Origin: Flavobacterium algicola | Lineage (GTDB): Bacteria > Bacteroidota > Bacteroidia > Flavobacteriales > Flavobacteriaceae | DNA length: 64,000 bases | Direction: 5' to 3' | Assembly (NCBI RefSeq): GCF_022399565.1 | Contig: NZ_JAJTUT010000002.1 | Coordinates: 372,001-436,000 of the forward strand | Part shown: piece after piece, positions 7,273 to 16,555 of the stretch | Layout of the letters: each line of letters starts with the position of its first letter | How positions within the stretch are numbered: the first letter of the stretch is position 1 | Translations under genes and position numbers: made by a program | Notes under the pieces: model-generated | Databases searched by the model: none | What the model was told of the DNA's origin: nothing | What the model saw: only the letters and a program-made list of their open reading frames with translations

Positions 7273-9264
7273 TTAATGCATTATCCATGCTGTACCGTTC
7301 CAAAAAACAGGTACTTTTAAATTTCCGCCTCCTGTTGGCGCTACTCCGTATGTCATAGCAACTGCGTCTGTTACTGTGGCGTAAGCAGTAGAATATGTAG
7401 GAGTCGGAAGCGTAGATACTGTGTATTCTGTATGAGTTATAACACCTCTAAGTCTAGTCTTTTTTACGTCTGAATTCCCTAAGACTGCGCTATCTGTGCC
7501 ATCTCCTTGCGTATCGTAACCTATAACTATTTCATTTTCTGCAGTCCTAGTCCCTTTAGTATTGGCACCTAATAAAACAGATTTACTTAAAGATGTCCCA
7601 TCTCCTAAATTGTCAAGTCGCCCTGCATAAGCGCCTAAAAAAGTATTTTCACTACCTGCGTTTAGCAAAAGAGCTGAGTTATGACCTACCGAAGTGTTTG
7701 ATGATAGTTCTGATCCAGAAACTAAAACACTATTCCCAATAGCAGTATTACCCGTTCCAGATGCATTATTAACCATGCTAACCTTACCAAAAACTGTATT
7801 ACCTGCAACTTTACCGCTATTCCAAACAGTTTTATCCGTTTTATTTATCTCTAATGGGTTCAATGCGGATATTGCATTTGCTGTCACCCACTCCGTATTA
7901 GCAATTCTTTTTGAGTCGTCGCTGCTTGCAGGCGTTAACACAGTGGCTTTTCCTCCAAAAGGCATTAACGCCAACTCTTCGTTTGATGAGTTTGTACCAC
8001 CGATTCCGCCTACAGAGATATAGCCTTTACTATCATATATTCCATAAGCTGCAGATTTTCCAGTAGTGCCTCTCACAAAATCGGAAGATACAGAGTTGAT
8101 CTCACTAGGGGAGTATATGCTGGAATTAGTATAATACATAGGACTATTACCTAATGTGCCGCTGGCTGTAAAAACAGGAAAGTAGTTAACTGTCCCTAAG
8201 CCTCCTATTTTAGAGTTAAGCGCCGTATTTACCGCGTTGGCGCTTGGGTAAGCGTCCGCAGGCTTAGTGCCTCCCGCTAAGTCGTAAATTTTATTGGCAG
8301 TATCTTCTTTTAAGTCTAATTGGCTTTTAACAACTACCTGCCCCGAAGTCGTAGCGGGTAACGCCGTAATATTCCCCCCTACTGAAAGGCTTTTAGGTAA
8401 AAAAGTATTTCCATTTTCATCAAGAATAGTTACCTCGTTAGTAATTGAGCTGAAAGGCTCATATACTCCTCCATCGTTGCTAAGATTATACTGCCTAAAT
8501 CTTATAGGCTCCGTGCCATTGTCCGCCGTAGCGATCTCTAAGGACCCTTGATCCTCTCCAGGATTAAAAAATCTAATCCTAAAATAATCGTTGATAACCT
8601 GCCCCTTTACAGGATCGATTGCGCCTGCGCCCACCAATACCCCGCTTACTTGTTCAGGCGTCCCTACCTCCTGCGCGGGTGGTATATCGCCAACGACCGC
8701 GCCAAATACGGGCACGAAAGTAACTTCTAGAGTATTGGCTGGCAGATCAGGTTTACTAATTACTGTTTCACTCTCTGTTCCCACTACTAGCGTGTAGCCT
8801 CCCAAGGTATTAGCAACTATTAAATCTATTCTATAAAAGTTGTCTGTAGCTGGTGCGATTACTTGCGAAAAGGCCGAAGTCGTTAAGTATTCGACGCCGT
8901 TAATTTTCCATTGAAAAGCATTTGCGGCGATACTTACTGTTGAGCCTGTTTTCTGTACCGAACCAAGTTTTATAAACTTATCGGTATTAATACCTACAGA
9001 ATTGATTGCAGCTATAACCGCATTGGCAGTAGGGTAGGCATCATTTGGCTTTGTTCCCAATAAATCATACACCTTGTTACTCGTTTGCTCAAAATCAGCT
9101 TTATCAACCCAATTGACGGCATTGTCTGCGCTTTGCACGTTGACTTTTGTCGCTGCATTGTCTTTAGTATTTTTAGTCAATTTTATACCGGCTTGACTCG
9201 GTATTGTTTGACTGTAACCCGTGAGCGTTATTGTAATTAATAACGCAGAAATCCAATTTTTCAT
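7273..9264 (-). CDS. Tail fibre-like protein with YadA-head-like repeats and a Sec signal-like N-terminus
   Basis: The 663-residue protein is low in charge and rich in Asn, Gly, Ser and Thr. Recurrent segments (NKVYDLLGTKPNDAYP, NKIYDLAGGTKPADAYP) mark repeated units. Residues about 500-560 hold NTAIGN / NTSVGHNSALL / NTFLGAYAG motifs like the head repeats of trimeric autotransporters. The C-terminus (about 600-663) with VPVFWNGTAWIMH resembles tips of other phage fibres. The N-terminus, MKNWISALLITITLTGYSQ, looks like a cleavable signal peptide, unusual for a virion protein. It lies between baseplate genes and the lysis cassette. Confidence 0.75.
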   Translation of the reverse strand: MKNWISALLITITLTGYSQTIPSQAGIKLTKNTKDNAATKVNVQSADNAVNWVDKADFEQTSNKVYDLLGTKPNDAYPTANAVIAAINSVGINTDKFIKLGSVQKTGSTVSIAANAFQWKINGVEYLTTSAFSQVIAPATDNFYRIDLIVANTLGGYTLVVGTESETVISKPDLPANTLEVTFVPVFGAVVGDIPPAQEVGTPEQVSGVLVGAGAIDPVKGQVINDYFRIRFFNPGEDQGSLEIATADNGTEPIRFRQYNLSNDGGVYEPFSSITNEVTILDENGNTFLPKSLSVGGNITALPATTSGQVVVKSQLDLKEDTANKIYDLAGGTKPADAYPSANAVNTALNSKIGGLGTVNYFPVFTASGTLGNSPMYYTNSSIYSPSEINSVSSDFVRGTTGKSAAYGIYDSKGYISVGGIGGTNSSNEELALMPFGGKATVLTPASSDDSKRIANTEWVTANAISALNPLEINKTDKTVWNSGKVAGNTVFGKVSMVNNASGTGNTAIGNSVLVSGSELSSNTSVGHNSALLLNAGSENTFLGAYAGRLDNLGDGTSLSKSVLLGANTKGTRTAENEIVIGYDTQGDGTDSAVLGNSDVKKTRLRGVITHTEYTVSTLPTPTYSTAYATVTDAVAMTYGVAPTGGGNLKVPVFWNGTAWIMH

Positions 9265-9281
9265 AGTTTTAAATTTTAGTT

Positions 9282-9617
9282 TTATATATCGTAGCTTGCT
9301 TTTTTAGTTATAGGACCTGCAATATAATTGGCACTTATAAATTCCCATTGGCCACTTTCGTTTTCTGCAAAACCGATACAGTAATCACCCGATTGTTGTT
9401 CTATTACATAATCAGGATCATCTTCTGGTCTTACTTTATACACTTGCAACTCTCCTAATCGAAATATTTTTGCAGATGGACCATTAGTATCTATTAACGT
9501 TTGCAACGCTAGAGCAATAACACCAAAGTTTTCATTTATCCATTCACCCGCCAAACGTGCCGGTGTTCCCGTTTTGTTATTTGGAGCAGACCCTAAGTTT
9601 ATTATTTTTAAATCCAT
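9282..9617 (-). CDS. Small tail/baseplate-associated protein of unknown function
   Basis: 111 residues with no signal peptide or membrane segment, with an aromatic, acidic beta-rich C-terminal half (GDYCIGFAENESGQWEF). It lies between the tail hub and fibre genes, so it is probably a minor structural protein or fibre adaptor. No family was recognised. Confidence 0.65.
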   Translation of the reverse strand: MDLKIINLGSAPNNKTGTPARLAGEWINENFGVIALALQTLIDTNGPSAKIFRLGELQVYKVRPEDDPDYVIEQQSGDYCIGFAENESGQWEFISANYIAGPITKKASYDI

Positions 9618-9626
9618 GATTGTGTT

Positions 9627-9788
9627 TTAAGTTGGGTTTTCGTCAAAAGTAGCGGTCGTAGAATCGAATGTTATTTCGGTAGAATCAAATGTAAATTCGA
9701 GCTCAGGTTCTATTATTTGTTCTTCATTAATAGGCGCAAATCCATTTCGCCCTATACCAATTCTCTTTTTGTCGGTCTCGTTACTCAT
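9627..9788 (-). CDS. 53-residue protein overlapping the tail hub gene
   Basis: The minus-strand frame from ATG 9788 to TAA 9627 begins MSNETDKKRIGIGRNGF and ends with a short tandem motif (FTFDSTEI, FDSTTATFDENPT). The start overlaps the hub gene's stop by 8 nt (ATGAGTAA), typical of coupled translation. It fills an otherwise empty gap in a tightly packed operon. Function unknown. Confidence 0.65.
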   Translation of the reverse strand: MSNETDKKRIGIGRNGFAPINEEQIIEPELEFTFDSTEITFDSTTATFDENPT

Positions 9789-12594
9789 CCCAGTTGATTA
9801 TTAGTTGATTTTTGTATGGGAAACCAGTCGCTATTCCCACACCAGCGGCTACTTCTACAGTATATAAATTAAAGGTTGATTCGGCTTTAAACTTTTTAAA
9901 ATGATCAACTCTATAACCTTTTTTTGATACAAAATTTGTTATTATAATTACATCTCCTTGCACGTAAGTTTCAACAAATGGCACAGTAGCAACAACCGCT
10001 TCATCTTCTGCTGTTCGAATAGTATCTGTTACCGTTTTACCTTCTTTTAATAATCCGTTTTTTGATAAATTATACCAAGCAGTAGCATCTATTGAAGATA
10101 TGTAATTGCTAAAACCAGCTTTGGCGTATAAATAAAACTCACCCTTTAGAGTTAAAACATAACCAGCAGGTAGAGGAGGTGTAACTACCAATTTTAAAGC
10201 TTTTTTTAGAATTCTAGGATCACGTTCTTTGAAGGTGTCTTCTATGACTTCAAAAGAAACTACATAGTCTTTTTTTCGAATAACATTTATTGTATCTGTA
10301 GCAGTTGCACCTTGATTATCTGTGACCAATATCTGAAAGGTGTAAAAATCTCCAGTCAAGTTTGATACAGCTGTATTTAATGAAGTTGGATTTGCAATAT
10401 TTGCCACAGTTTCACCCGCTGTTTGTGTCCATTGTTGTGATACCACTTCGCCATCGGGGTCATAAGCTTGGGCCATCAAATCCATCTCACTACTGTTCTG
10501 CAATAAAAAATAATCATCTGCAGCCGTAACGATAGGAGGGATGTTTTCACCCGATGGGTTTTCTCCTGGTGAATCACTATAATTTGATCGACCGATTACC
10601 AATGTAGTTTTATCTGTATCAAGGTTCCAACTGCAGTTAAGCACCACGAAATCCTTCATAAATACATATTTAAACTTAATGATGTCATTGAATTTTACTG
10701 CATTTTTTGCCGTTAAATCAATCTTCTCATGCGCGACATTAAACATACGACGGTATATATTGGCTACTACCTGCAAATAAGAAACACCTTCTATTTTATA
10801 AAAAGCATCGGTCCAACGGGTCCAATTATTACGAGAGGTCAAAGCATACGCTATTCCGTATTTCTTAACCTTAAAATTACCTGTAGTATATAATTTGTCG
10901 GTTTGTACAAGCATATCACCGCCACCAAAGAAGTTATAAACCACATCAAGCACCGTGACAGCTTCACCGTTATAAGTAACCGCATAAGGATGTCTATCTA
11001 TCAAATTGGCACCTATCAATTGTACGGTCGAATAATATTTACCCTCATACTCAAAACCGTAAAGAATAAGCACTTCTTGCTCGTTGAAAAACGAAGTTTC
11101 TTCTTTTAATTTTGAAAGCCGAAAACCATTTGACGCACCCGATCTATCTTCGGCATAAGTAAGTTCAACTGTTTTATCAATAGTAAAATCATCATTAATT
11201 AAACTGGTAACTGTTTGCGTTTCTTCAAAATCAATTACAGATAACTTTGCAGTGGTTAATTTTACACCCAAAACACCATTGACCGCAGTACGACCAATTG
11301 GACGATAAAGCCGTATATCGACCAAACCTTCTTCCTCAAAGATGTGATCAATATCAATTTTGCAAGTTCCGCTAGTGGTGAACACTAAATTCTCACGATC
11401 TTCTATGGTACCGCTAAAATTGGAGTACAATACATAACCGTTATAAAGAATCTCATATTTTAATATATTCTTCCAGGTATCAACATTTCCTTGCTCGCCA
11501 GTAGTAGGATGTAAAATCTCAAATGTCAATGCAAAATTTACTTTTGCACCTTGCTCTACATATTTCTTTTCTCTAAGCGCAATATATTTTGCATTGTCCT
11601 GCACGTAAGTAATCAAAGGATTACCATCAAAAAAATATTGATTATAAACCGTAACAGTATAATCTGGAGCAAGTGCCAAGGCATAATACCCATCATTACC
11701 CATCCATTCATTTGCATTGATGCGACCTACAACACCAGTAACAATTGCCCAACCATCATTGATTTCTGTACTCACTTCATCTGCTAGTCCTGGTTCTATT
11801 TTATCATGCGTAACAATTATTTCGTTATAAGGCGGAATAATTGTAATCATTGGCTCGTCTAGTGCCGTAATTTGCTTAAGCAAACGATCATAAATCACCG
11901 TACCGAGAGCATTACCTACAGCATCAAAAGTTTTATAAGTAACCTTACGGATCATTCGAATATTAATACCTTCTATATACCAACGGTTATCACATTGATA
12001 ACACACACATAAGGTATCTTGTAGTAAAGTTTCTAGAATAGTGTAGGCATCGTTTTTTTTATCGTCTTTTACAAAAGTTTCCGTGTCAAGATACAAGGCA
12101 CGCCAATCTTTTACAGCGGCATTCTCTATTGCTGGAGAAAAATACAATTCTAGGTCCAAACCTGTTAATCTCAAAATCTGAGAATAAATATCTAGCAACG
12201 ATTTCTCGCGATTGTAATAATCATCTGGAAGGTATTTACCTTTCAACCTTCCTAATCCATCTGTGGCCGTAAAACTCACAAATAAGTTACTATTGGTATA
12301 AGGCTCTGAGTATAGATCAGGCAAAATATAACCTTGCCAAATAACAGTATCGTCTTCGGCAACACACAACTGCACTTTAAAGCGAGTCTCATTACCGGTA
12401 TAATAATCAATAAATGATGCATCCTTAAAATTAGGATCAAGCATATCAAAATTAAGCTCAGATGTTACAATTGCCAAATCATCTTTGGTATCGCCACCAT
12501 TCCAATTAAGTTCTATACCACCACCCGAAGCAATTTCTTGTTTCAGCTTTACCAATGGACTAGTAGTGTCTATTATGTCGATATAATAACTCAT
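9781..12594 (-). CDS. Tail hub / baseplate protein with an internal PKD-like domain
   Basis: The 937-residue protein directly follows the tape measure (1-nt overlap), where siphoviruses encode distal tail and hub proteins. Residues 1-230 are beta-rich and contain repeated hub-like segments (DLYSEPYTNSNLFVSFTATDGLGRLKG). Residues about 700-790 form an immunoglobulin-fold PKD-like domain (SSEMDLMAQAYDPDGEV ... TFQILVTDNQGATATDTI), common in surface proteins and often sugar-binding. The rest is not recognised. It likely closes the tail tip and carries fibres. Confidence 0.75.
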   Translation of the reverse strand: MSYYIDIIDTTSPLVKLKQEIASGGGIELNWNGGDTKDDLAIVTSELNFDMLDPNFKDASFIDYYTGNETRFKVQLCVAEDDTVIWQGYILPDLYSEPYTNSNLFVSFTATDGLGRLKGKYLPDDYYNREKSLLDIYSQILRLTGLDLELYFSPAIENAAVKDWRALYLDTETFVKDDKKNDAYTILETLLQDTLCVCYQCDNRWYIEGINIRMIRKVTYKTFDAVGNALGTVIYDRLLKQITALDEPMITIIPPYNEIIVTHDKIEPGLADEVSTEINDGWAIVTGVVGRINANEWMGNDGYYALALAPDYTVTVYNQYFFDGNPLITYVQDNAKYIALREKKYVEQGAKVNFALTFEILHPTTGEQGNVDTWKNILKYEILYNGYVLYSNFSGTIEDRENLVFTTSGTCKIDIDHIFEEEGLVDIRLYRPIGRTAVNGVLGVKLTTAKLSVIDFEETQTVTSLINDDFTIDKTVELTYAEDRSGASNGFRLSKLKEETSFFNEQEVLILYGFEYEGKYYSTVQLIGANLIDRHPYAVTYNGEAVTVLDVVYNFFGGGDMLVQTDKLYTTGNFKVKKYGIAYALTSRNNWTRWTDAFYKIEGVSYLQVVANIYRRMFNVAHEKIDLTAKNAVKFNDIIKFKYVFMKDFVVLNCSWNLDTDKTTLVIGRSNYSDSPGENPSGENIPPIVTAADDYFLLQNSSEMDLMAQAYDPDGEVVSQQWTQTAGETVANIANPTSLNTAVSNLTGDFYTFQILVTDNQGATATDTINVIRKKDYVVSFEVIEDTFKERDPRILKKALKLVVTPPLPAGYVLTLKGEFYLYAKAGFSNYISSIDATAWYNLSKNGLLKEGKTVTDTIRTAEDEAVVATVPFVETYVQGDVIIITNFVSKKGYRVDHFKKFKAESTFNLYTVEVAAGVGIATGFPYKNQLIINWDE

Positions 12595-15158
12595 TATCCT
12601 ATTCGGTTTTTGCGGGTTTGCACGCGATCAAAAATTACAACCAAATCACTTCCCTTAATTTTTAATTCTGGTATTACTGTATAATTATCGCCACCAGACG
12701 AACTCATCGCATTGTATATTTTCTTTTGTTGATCACTGTTAGCGATCATTTCGCCACTATTTACACGAGCCAATATTTTATCACCATAAAAGGAAGCACC
12801 ACCCACTATACCACCCGTTTCAAATTTTGGTATACTTGCAAACGCTGCTAAAACACCACCAATAGCTGTCGCTATAAATGCAGGAGTAGTAAATATAGCA
12901 GCAGGACCCGTTGCTACACCGGCAGCTGTTGCACCAGTTACTGCATTACTCATCGACGCAGCCTGGTTGATAATTATTTGCTTTAAAACCATTTGACCTA
13001 ACTCTAATACCGTTTTTAACATTGAGGCAGCAAATCCTTCAAATCCATTTTTAGCCAATCCTAAACCATCAATTATACTTTGACCCATTACACCGAAATT
13101 AGCTGATATTGATTCTGATAAAAGACTACCAGTTTCCATAATACGCTTACCTTTCTCAGTAAAAGAAGCACTAGCCAAACTAATTGACCCTTGCATCTTC
13201 TCTGTCATTTCTGTAACTACATCAGTTGTTTTAATCAAAGAAGAAGGGTCGAATTGCAGAGATTTCGCAAACTCAAGGCCCGAAATTAATTTATCCGCTT
13301 GCTCGATTTGAGCCGCAGTAGTTGCTACCTCAGATTTAAATTGCTGTAGTTTTGCAATTTGTTCATCAAAGGCTTTTATCGAATTGGCAGATGATTTTAG
13401 CGAAAGGTCTAATTGTAAATCTTCTTGATCAGGACGTTTTATTGAATTTAATTTCGTTAACTTATCACCTACAACATCTATTTGATTACCAGCAACTATT
13501 GCATCATTCTCACGAAGCTTACCAATCTTAGAATAATATTGTTCTTTAATTTTAAGCAAAGAATCGTCTTCTGCTTTTGCATCTGCATAAAAAGCAACAA
13601 GTTGTGATTTGTAATTTTTTAAATCCTCAGACGCTTCTCTCAAAACATCCTTACCTGATTTATAAGTCACGATATCAACACCACCATTTGAAACAACGGT
13701 AGATTCCCCTTTGGCGGGATTTTTTGTTAATTCGATATATTTTTTTCTAGATGCAACTATTTTATCCTGTAGCTCTAATTCCTTAGCAATACGATCGTTT
13801 GCGTTTTGCTGCAACTTATTATCAACAGCAACAGCACGCGCTTTATTAAAAATAGCATCTCGCAATTCATCATAAGAAATTTTAGCATTTCCGTTTTTAA
13901 TTGTTTCCGCATCTATATTTTTAAAATACGCAGGGTATACAGCCTGAAGACTTTCAACTGCTTTTTTACGTTCTGCTGTAGAAGCTGCTACACTTGTAGC
14001 AGTTGCATATAATTTATCAAGCGTTCCGACTTCATCTGCAGCCGCCTTATTACCTTGTGCGATAACATTATTCAATTCTTTTGTCTCTTTGCTTAATTCA
14101 GCTGTTTGTCCAGCCGCCTTTTTAGCGTTTTGACTAAGTATCAAAAAAGCACCATACAAAAAAGCAGTAGTAGCCAATATTGGAATTATAGCACCCGACA
14201 GCAAAACAAAGCCACCTATTACAGCAGACACAGCACTGGAAACAATTGCAAAACCACTAGCTAAAAGAGGTACAGCAGAAGCCAATGCACCGATAGAGAA
14301 AAGTAATGGTCCAATCAAGGCCGCTAATCCTGCTATAACTACGATTGTCTTCTTTGTACCCTCAGATAAGTTTGAAAATGCTTTTATTTTTTCGTTAACA
14401 GCAGTAATCATCTTGGTAAACAACGGAAGGATAATAGAACCAATCTGTTGACCTACTTGTTTTAACGATTCTGTAAAAATTCTTGTTTGATTGGCTGCAC
14501 CAGTAGAGGTACGAGCAAAGTCACCTTGTGCGTTTTGCGTTACAGATAATATATAATTATAGCGCAACTGCACTTTTGATGCTTGATCAAGATCTTTAAT
14601 CTTTTGATTAATACCTTTACTATATGCATACTGTTGCAGATTAGCCTCGGTCATAATCACACCAAGCGTTTTTAACGACTCGGTTTCTCCTGTAAAAACA
14701 CCCTTTAATGCAGTATTAGCTTCATCTATACCAATGTTTTTAAAAGAAGCAAGATCGGCAGCCAAACCAACTAGGGAAGTACTCATTTTTGCAGCAGCAT
14801 CTACCGGAAGCCCCATAGATGTTGCCATATCTCCATATAACGCAGCCGCATCTAAAGCAGCAGATTCTGAAACACCAAAACTTTCTAAAGCAGTTTTTGA
14901 GAATTTTTTCACAGCAGAAGAAGAACTCTTAAACGCTGTATCTACTTTGTTCAAGGATTCCTCATAATCTGTAGCCATAGCCACCGATGCTGCTCCTACT
15001 GCCAAAACGGGTAAAGTAATAGCAGCCGTAAGATTACGACCTAGTTTTTGAGCTTCTTGTCCAAACTTATCAGCTTTACGCAAAAAAGTCTGCATACCTT
15101 TACTAAAGTCCTCAAGATCTACCTTAAATTTAATATTAATTGAAGCCAATGAAGCCAT
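12594..15158 (-). CDS. Tail tape measure protein
   Basis: 854 residues. The N-terminal part has the TP901-type tape measure signature (TDYEESLNKVDTAF, ALYGDMATSMGLP, ALKGVFTGETESLKTLGV). Hydrophobic helices follow at about 265-345, with long coiled-coil stretches at about 350-650 and a Gly/Ala-rich hydrophobic region near 735-775. The protein sets tail length and is ejected with DNA. About 854 residues predicts a tail near 130 nm by the usual 1.5 Angstrom per residue rule. It overlaps the hub gene by one base. Confidence 0.93.
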   Translation of the reverse strand: MASLASINIKFKVDLEDFSKGMQTFLRKADKFGQEAQKLGRNLTAAITLPVLAVGAASVAMATDYEESLNKVDTAFKSSSSAVKKFSKTALESFGVSESAALDAAALYGDMATSMGLPVDAAAKMSTSLVGLAADLASFKNIGIDEANTALKGVFTGETESLKTLGVIMTEANLQQYAYSKGINQKIKDLDQASKVQLRYNYILSVTQNAQGDFARTSTGAANQTRIFTESLKQVGQQIGSIILPLFTKMITAVNEKIKAFSNLSEGTKKTIVVIAGLAALIGPLLFSIGALASAVPLLASGFAIVSSAVSAVIGGFVLLSGAIIPILATTAFLYGAFLILSQNAKKAAGQTAELSKETKELNNVIAQGNKAAADEVGTLDKLYATATSVAASTAERKKAVESLQAVYPAYFKNIDAETIKNGNAKISYDELRDAIFNKARAVAVDNKLQQNANDRIAKELELQDKIVASRKKYIELTKNPAKGESTVVSNGGVDIVTYKSGKDVLREASEDLKNYKSQLVAFYADAKAEDDSLLKIKEQYYSKIGKLRENDAIVAGNQIDVVGDKLTKLNSIKRPDQEDLQLDLSLKSSANSIKAFDEQIAKLQQFKSEVATTAAQIEQADKLISGLEFAKSLQFDPSSLIKTTDVVTEMTEKMQGSISLASASFTEKGKRIMETGSLLSESISANFGVMGQSIIDGLGLAKNGFEGFAASMLKTVLELGQMVLKQIIINQAASMSNAVTGATAAGVATGPAAIFTTPAFIATAIGGVLAAFASIPKFETGGIVGGASFYGDKILARVNSGEMIANSDQQKKIYNAMSSSGGDNYTVIPELKIKGSDLVVIFDRVQTRKNRIG

Positions 15159-15217
15159 ACTACTCTTTTTTAAACAAGGTTTAAAAGTAGTTTTGAAGGC
15201 TTGGTAAAATGGTTAAA

Positions 15218-15943
15218 TTATTTAACTTTGTTATTTTTAATATAATTAACCAAAGCTTGGTAAGCATCTTCCTCGGTTAAAAAAGCAGAACCAATTATTT
15301 TTTTCTTTCTATTAACTGAAATACTTGCCACAAACTTTTGGCTATTCTTAGAGAAATAAACTCCTCTATATTTACTTGTCTTAACTCTAGGCTTGTAAAT
15401 TTCATCTAACACAGACAAATCAATATCTTTTCTGAATTTAAATCCTTTCTTATAATATTTTTGATCTTCACCTAAAGCCTCAATGACTTTCATATAAACA
15501 TAATGCGCTTCCTCTTCTGTATCATAAACGCCTAAATGTTTACGCTTTCCATCTATACTGATACTTGCAATAAATTTTCCATGATTAAAATAAACACCGG
15601 TATATTTAGAACTGTAATTATCTCCTTTTTTAGAATGGGCAACATTTTCACGAATACTAACCCATTCTAAATTTTTATAATACATATTATTAATATCAGA
15701 ATCCTTATGATTAACTACCCGATGATATTCTTTCTTTTCACAAAACGACTGAGCAACTAGCACATGCAAAGCTTTATAAACTTTTTTATTATCAACTTGC
15801 AAAGTTATCATAGGATAACCGCTCTGGGATTTACTGGTTTTAAGAATCATTAATCTACGCACATTACCAAATGAAGAAACTTCATACTTTCCTTCATAAC
15901 CAGGTATTGGTTTCCACACTTCGGGTTCTCTAGAATCTTCCAT
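15218..15943 (-). CDS. HNH homing endonuclease with NUMOD4 and two AP2-type DNA-binding repeats
   Basis: From ATG 15943 the product has 241 residues. Residues 1-45 carry a NUMOD4 motif (EVWKPIPGYEGKYEVSSFG). An HNH core follows (LHVLVAQSFC, VVNHKDSDINNMYYKNLEWVS). Two AP2-like repeats come next, each with a YTGVYF or YRGVYF start and a KHLG or KIIG middle. The upstream in-frame codons overlap another gene, so the MEDSREPEVW start is preferred; it overlaps the upstream gene by 14 nt. It is a free-standing mobile endonuclease, sitting as an intruder between the tail chaperone and tape measure genes. Confidence 0.88.
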   Translation of the reverse strand: MEDSREPEVWKPIPGYEGKYEVSSFGNVRRLMILKTSKSQSGYPMITLQVDNKKVYKALHVLVAQSFCEKKEYHRVVNHKDSDINNMYYKNLEWVSIRENVAHSKKGDNYSSKYTGVYFNHGKFIASISIDGKRKHLGVYDTEEEAHYVYMKVIEALGEDQKYYKKGFKFRKDIDLSVLDEIYKPRVKTSKYRGVYFSKNSQKFVASISVNRKKKIIGSAFLTEEDAYQALVNYIKNNKVK

Positions 15944-16283
15944 TACGCAAATCTCTAAACTTATTAAACGCTTCGTACGCCTCAGTATACCTATCAACTT
16001 CACGATGTATAAAATCGTCATAAGTAGAAAGTATCAAAAGCATTTCTGTAAAAACAGCTAACGATTTAATATGATTTTCATTTGGTTGTTTTGCTTGCAG
16101 TAACGCAAAAGCTTGCGTAAGTGTATTGTTTAGCTTAACTGGGCATTGCTCGGAAATACCAATTAAATTTTCGAAAATAGACAAAGTCATACAGTCATTT
16201 TCAAATTGATTGAAATCATTTTTCAATTCTTCTCTGCGGGTTTCTTCACTTGAATAAACTCCATTTGTTTCGGTTTTTTGCAT
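15930..16283 (-). CDS. Hypothetical phage protein upstream of the homing endonuclease
   Basis: 117 residues from the preferred ATG at 16283 (MQKTETNGVYSSEETRREEL). Earlier in-frame codons run through a noncoding spacer and look random. The product is an acidic, all-helical soluble protein. It is the first gene after a promoter/terminator unit (16430-16514) and is coupled to the HNH gene. Function unknown; it could be cargo that moved with the endonuclease. Confidence 0.65.
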   Translation of the reverse strand: MQKTETNGVYSSEETRREELKNDFNQFENDCMTLSIFENLIGISEQCPVKLNNTLTQAFALLQAKQPNENHIKSLAVFTEMLLILSTYDDFIHREVDRYTEAYEAFNKFRDLRNGRF

Positions 16284-16421
16284 TTTAAAACATTTTGAAA
16301 TTAAATAATAAAAACGGTATCCATTACCTGTTGCAAAAAACCTTATTAAGAGTTTTGTCATTGCCATTACAACAATAACACAGGATGAATACCGAAGTAT
16401 TTATTTGTTCGATAGAAGACA

Positions 16422-16478
16422 TAAAAAAAAAGCCTTCAAGAGATTGAGGCTATCAAGACCTCTTAATAATAGTTTTTT
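16422..16478 (-). ncRNA. Candidate short RNA or leader attenuator in the tail operon
   Basis: A strong promoter (16485-16514) points at a terminator hairpin only about 30-50 nt downstream, predicting a transcript of about 57 nt that ends in nine U. The 5' part can pair in another way (GAGG with CCUC, AAGAG with CUCUU), which would disrupt the terminator stem, as in attenuators. It is either a small RNA or a regulated leader for the 15930-16283, HNH and tape-measure genes. Confidence 0.4.
16423..16451 (-). terminator. Terminator hairpin behind the internal tail promoter
   Basis: A 5-6 bp stem (AGCCT / AGGCT, 16431-16435 and 16447-16451) has an 11-nt loop and is followed on the minus strand by nine T (16423-16431). 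The stem is modest, so read-through is plausible. Confidence 0.55.
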
Positions 16479-16484
16479 GCACTG

Positions 16485-16514
16485 CAAACATACAACTAAT
16501 TTTTAAACCACCAA
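16485..16514 (-). promoter_or_regulatory. Bacteroidota-type promoter inside the tail operon
   Basis: The minus strand shows TTG (16512-16514), a 19-nt spacer and TATGTTTG (16485-16492), an exact TTG-N19-TAnnTTTG match. It sits just downstream of the terminator that ends the G/GT genes and would restart transcription toward the tape measure region. Confidence 0.7.
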
Positions 16515-16532
16515 ACAAAAAACAAAAAAAAA

Positions 16533-16555
16533 CCTCCGAATCACTGTTCGGAGGT
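16533..16555 (-). terminator. Terminator overlapping the 3' end of the T-frame gene
   Basis: Perfect 8-bp arms (CCTCCGAA / TTCGGAGG) have a 7-base loop and are followed on the minus strand by a long T-run. The stop codon at 16541-16543 lies in the loop, so the hairpin is partly coding. A terminator in mid-operon is unusual. Confidence 0.8.
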
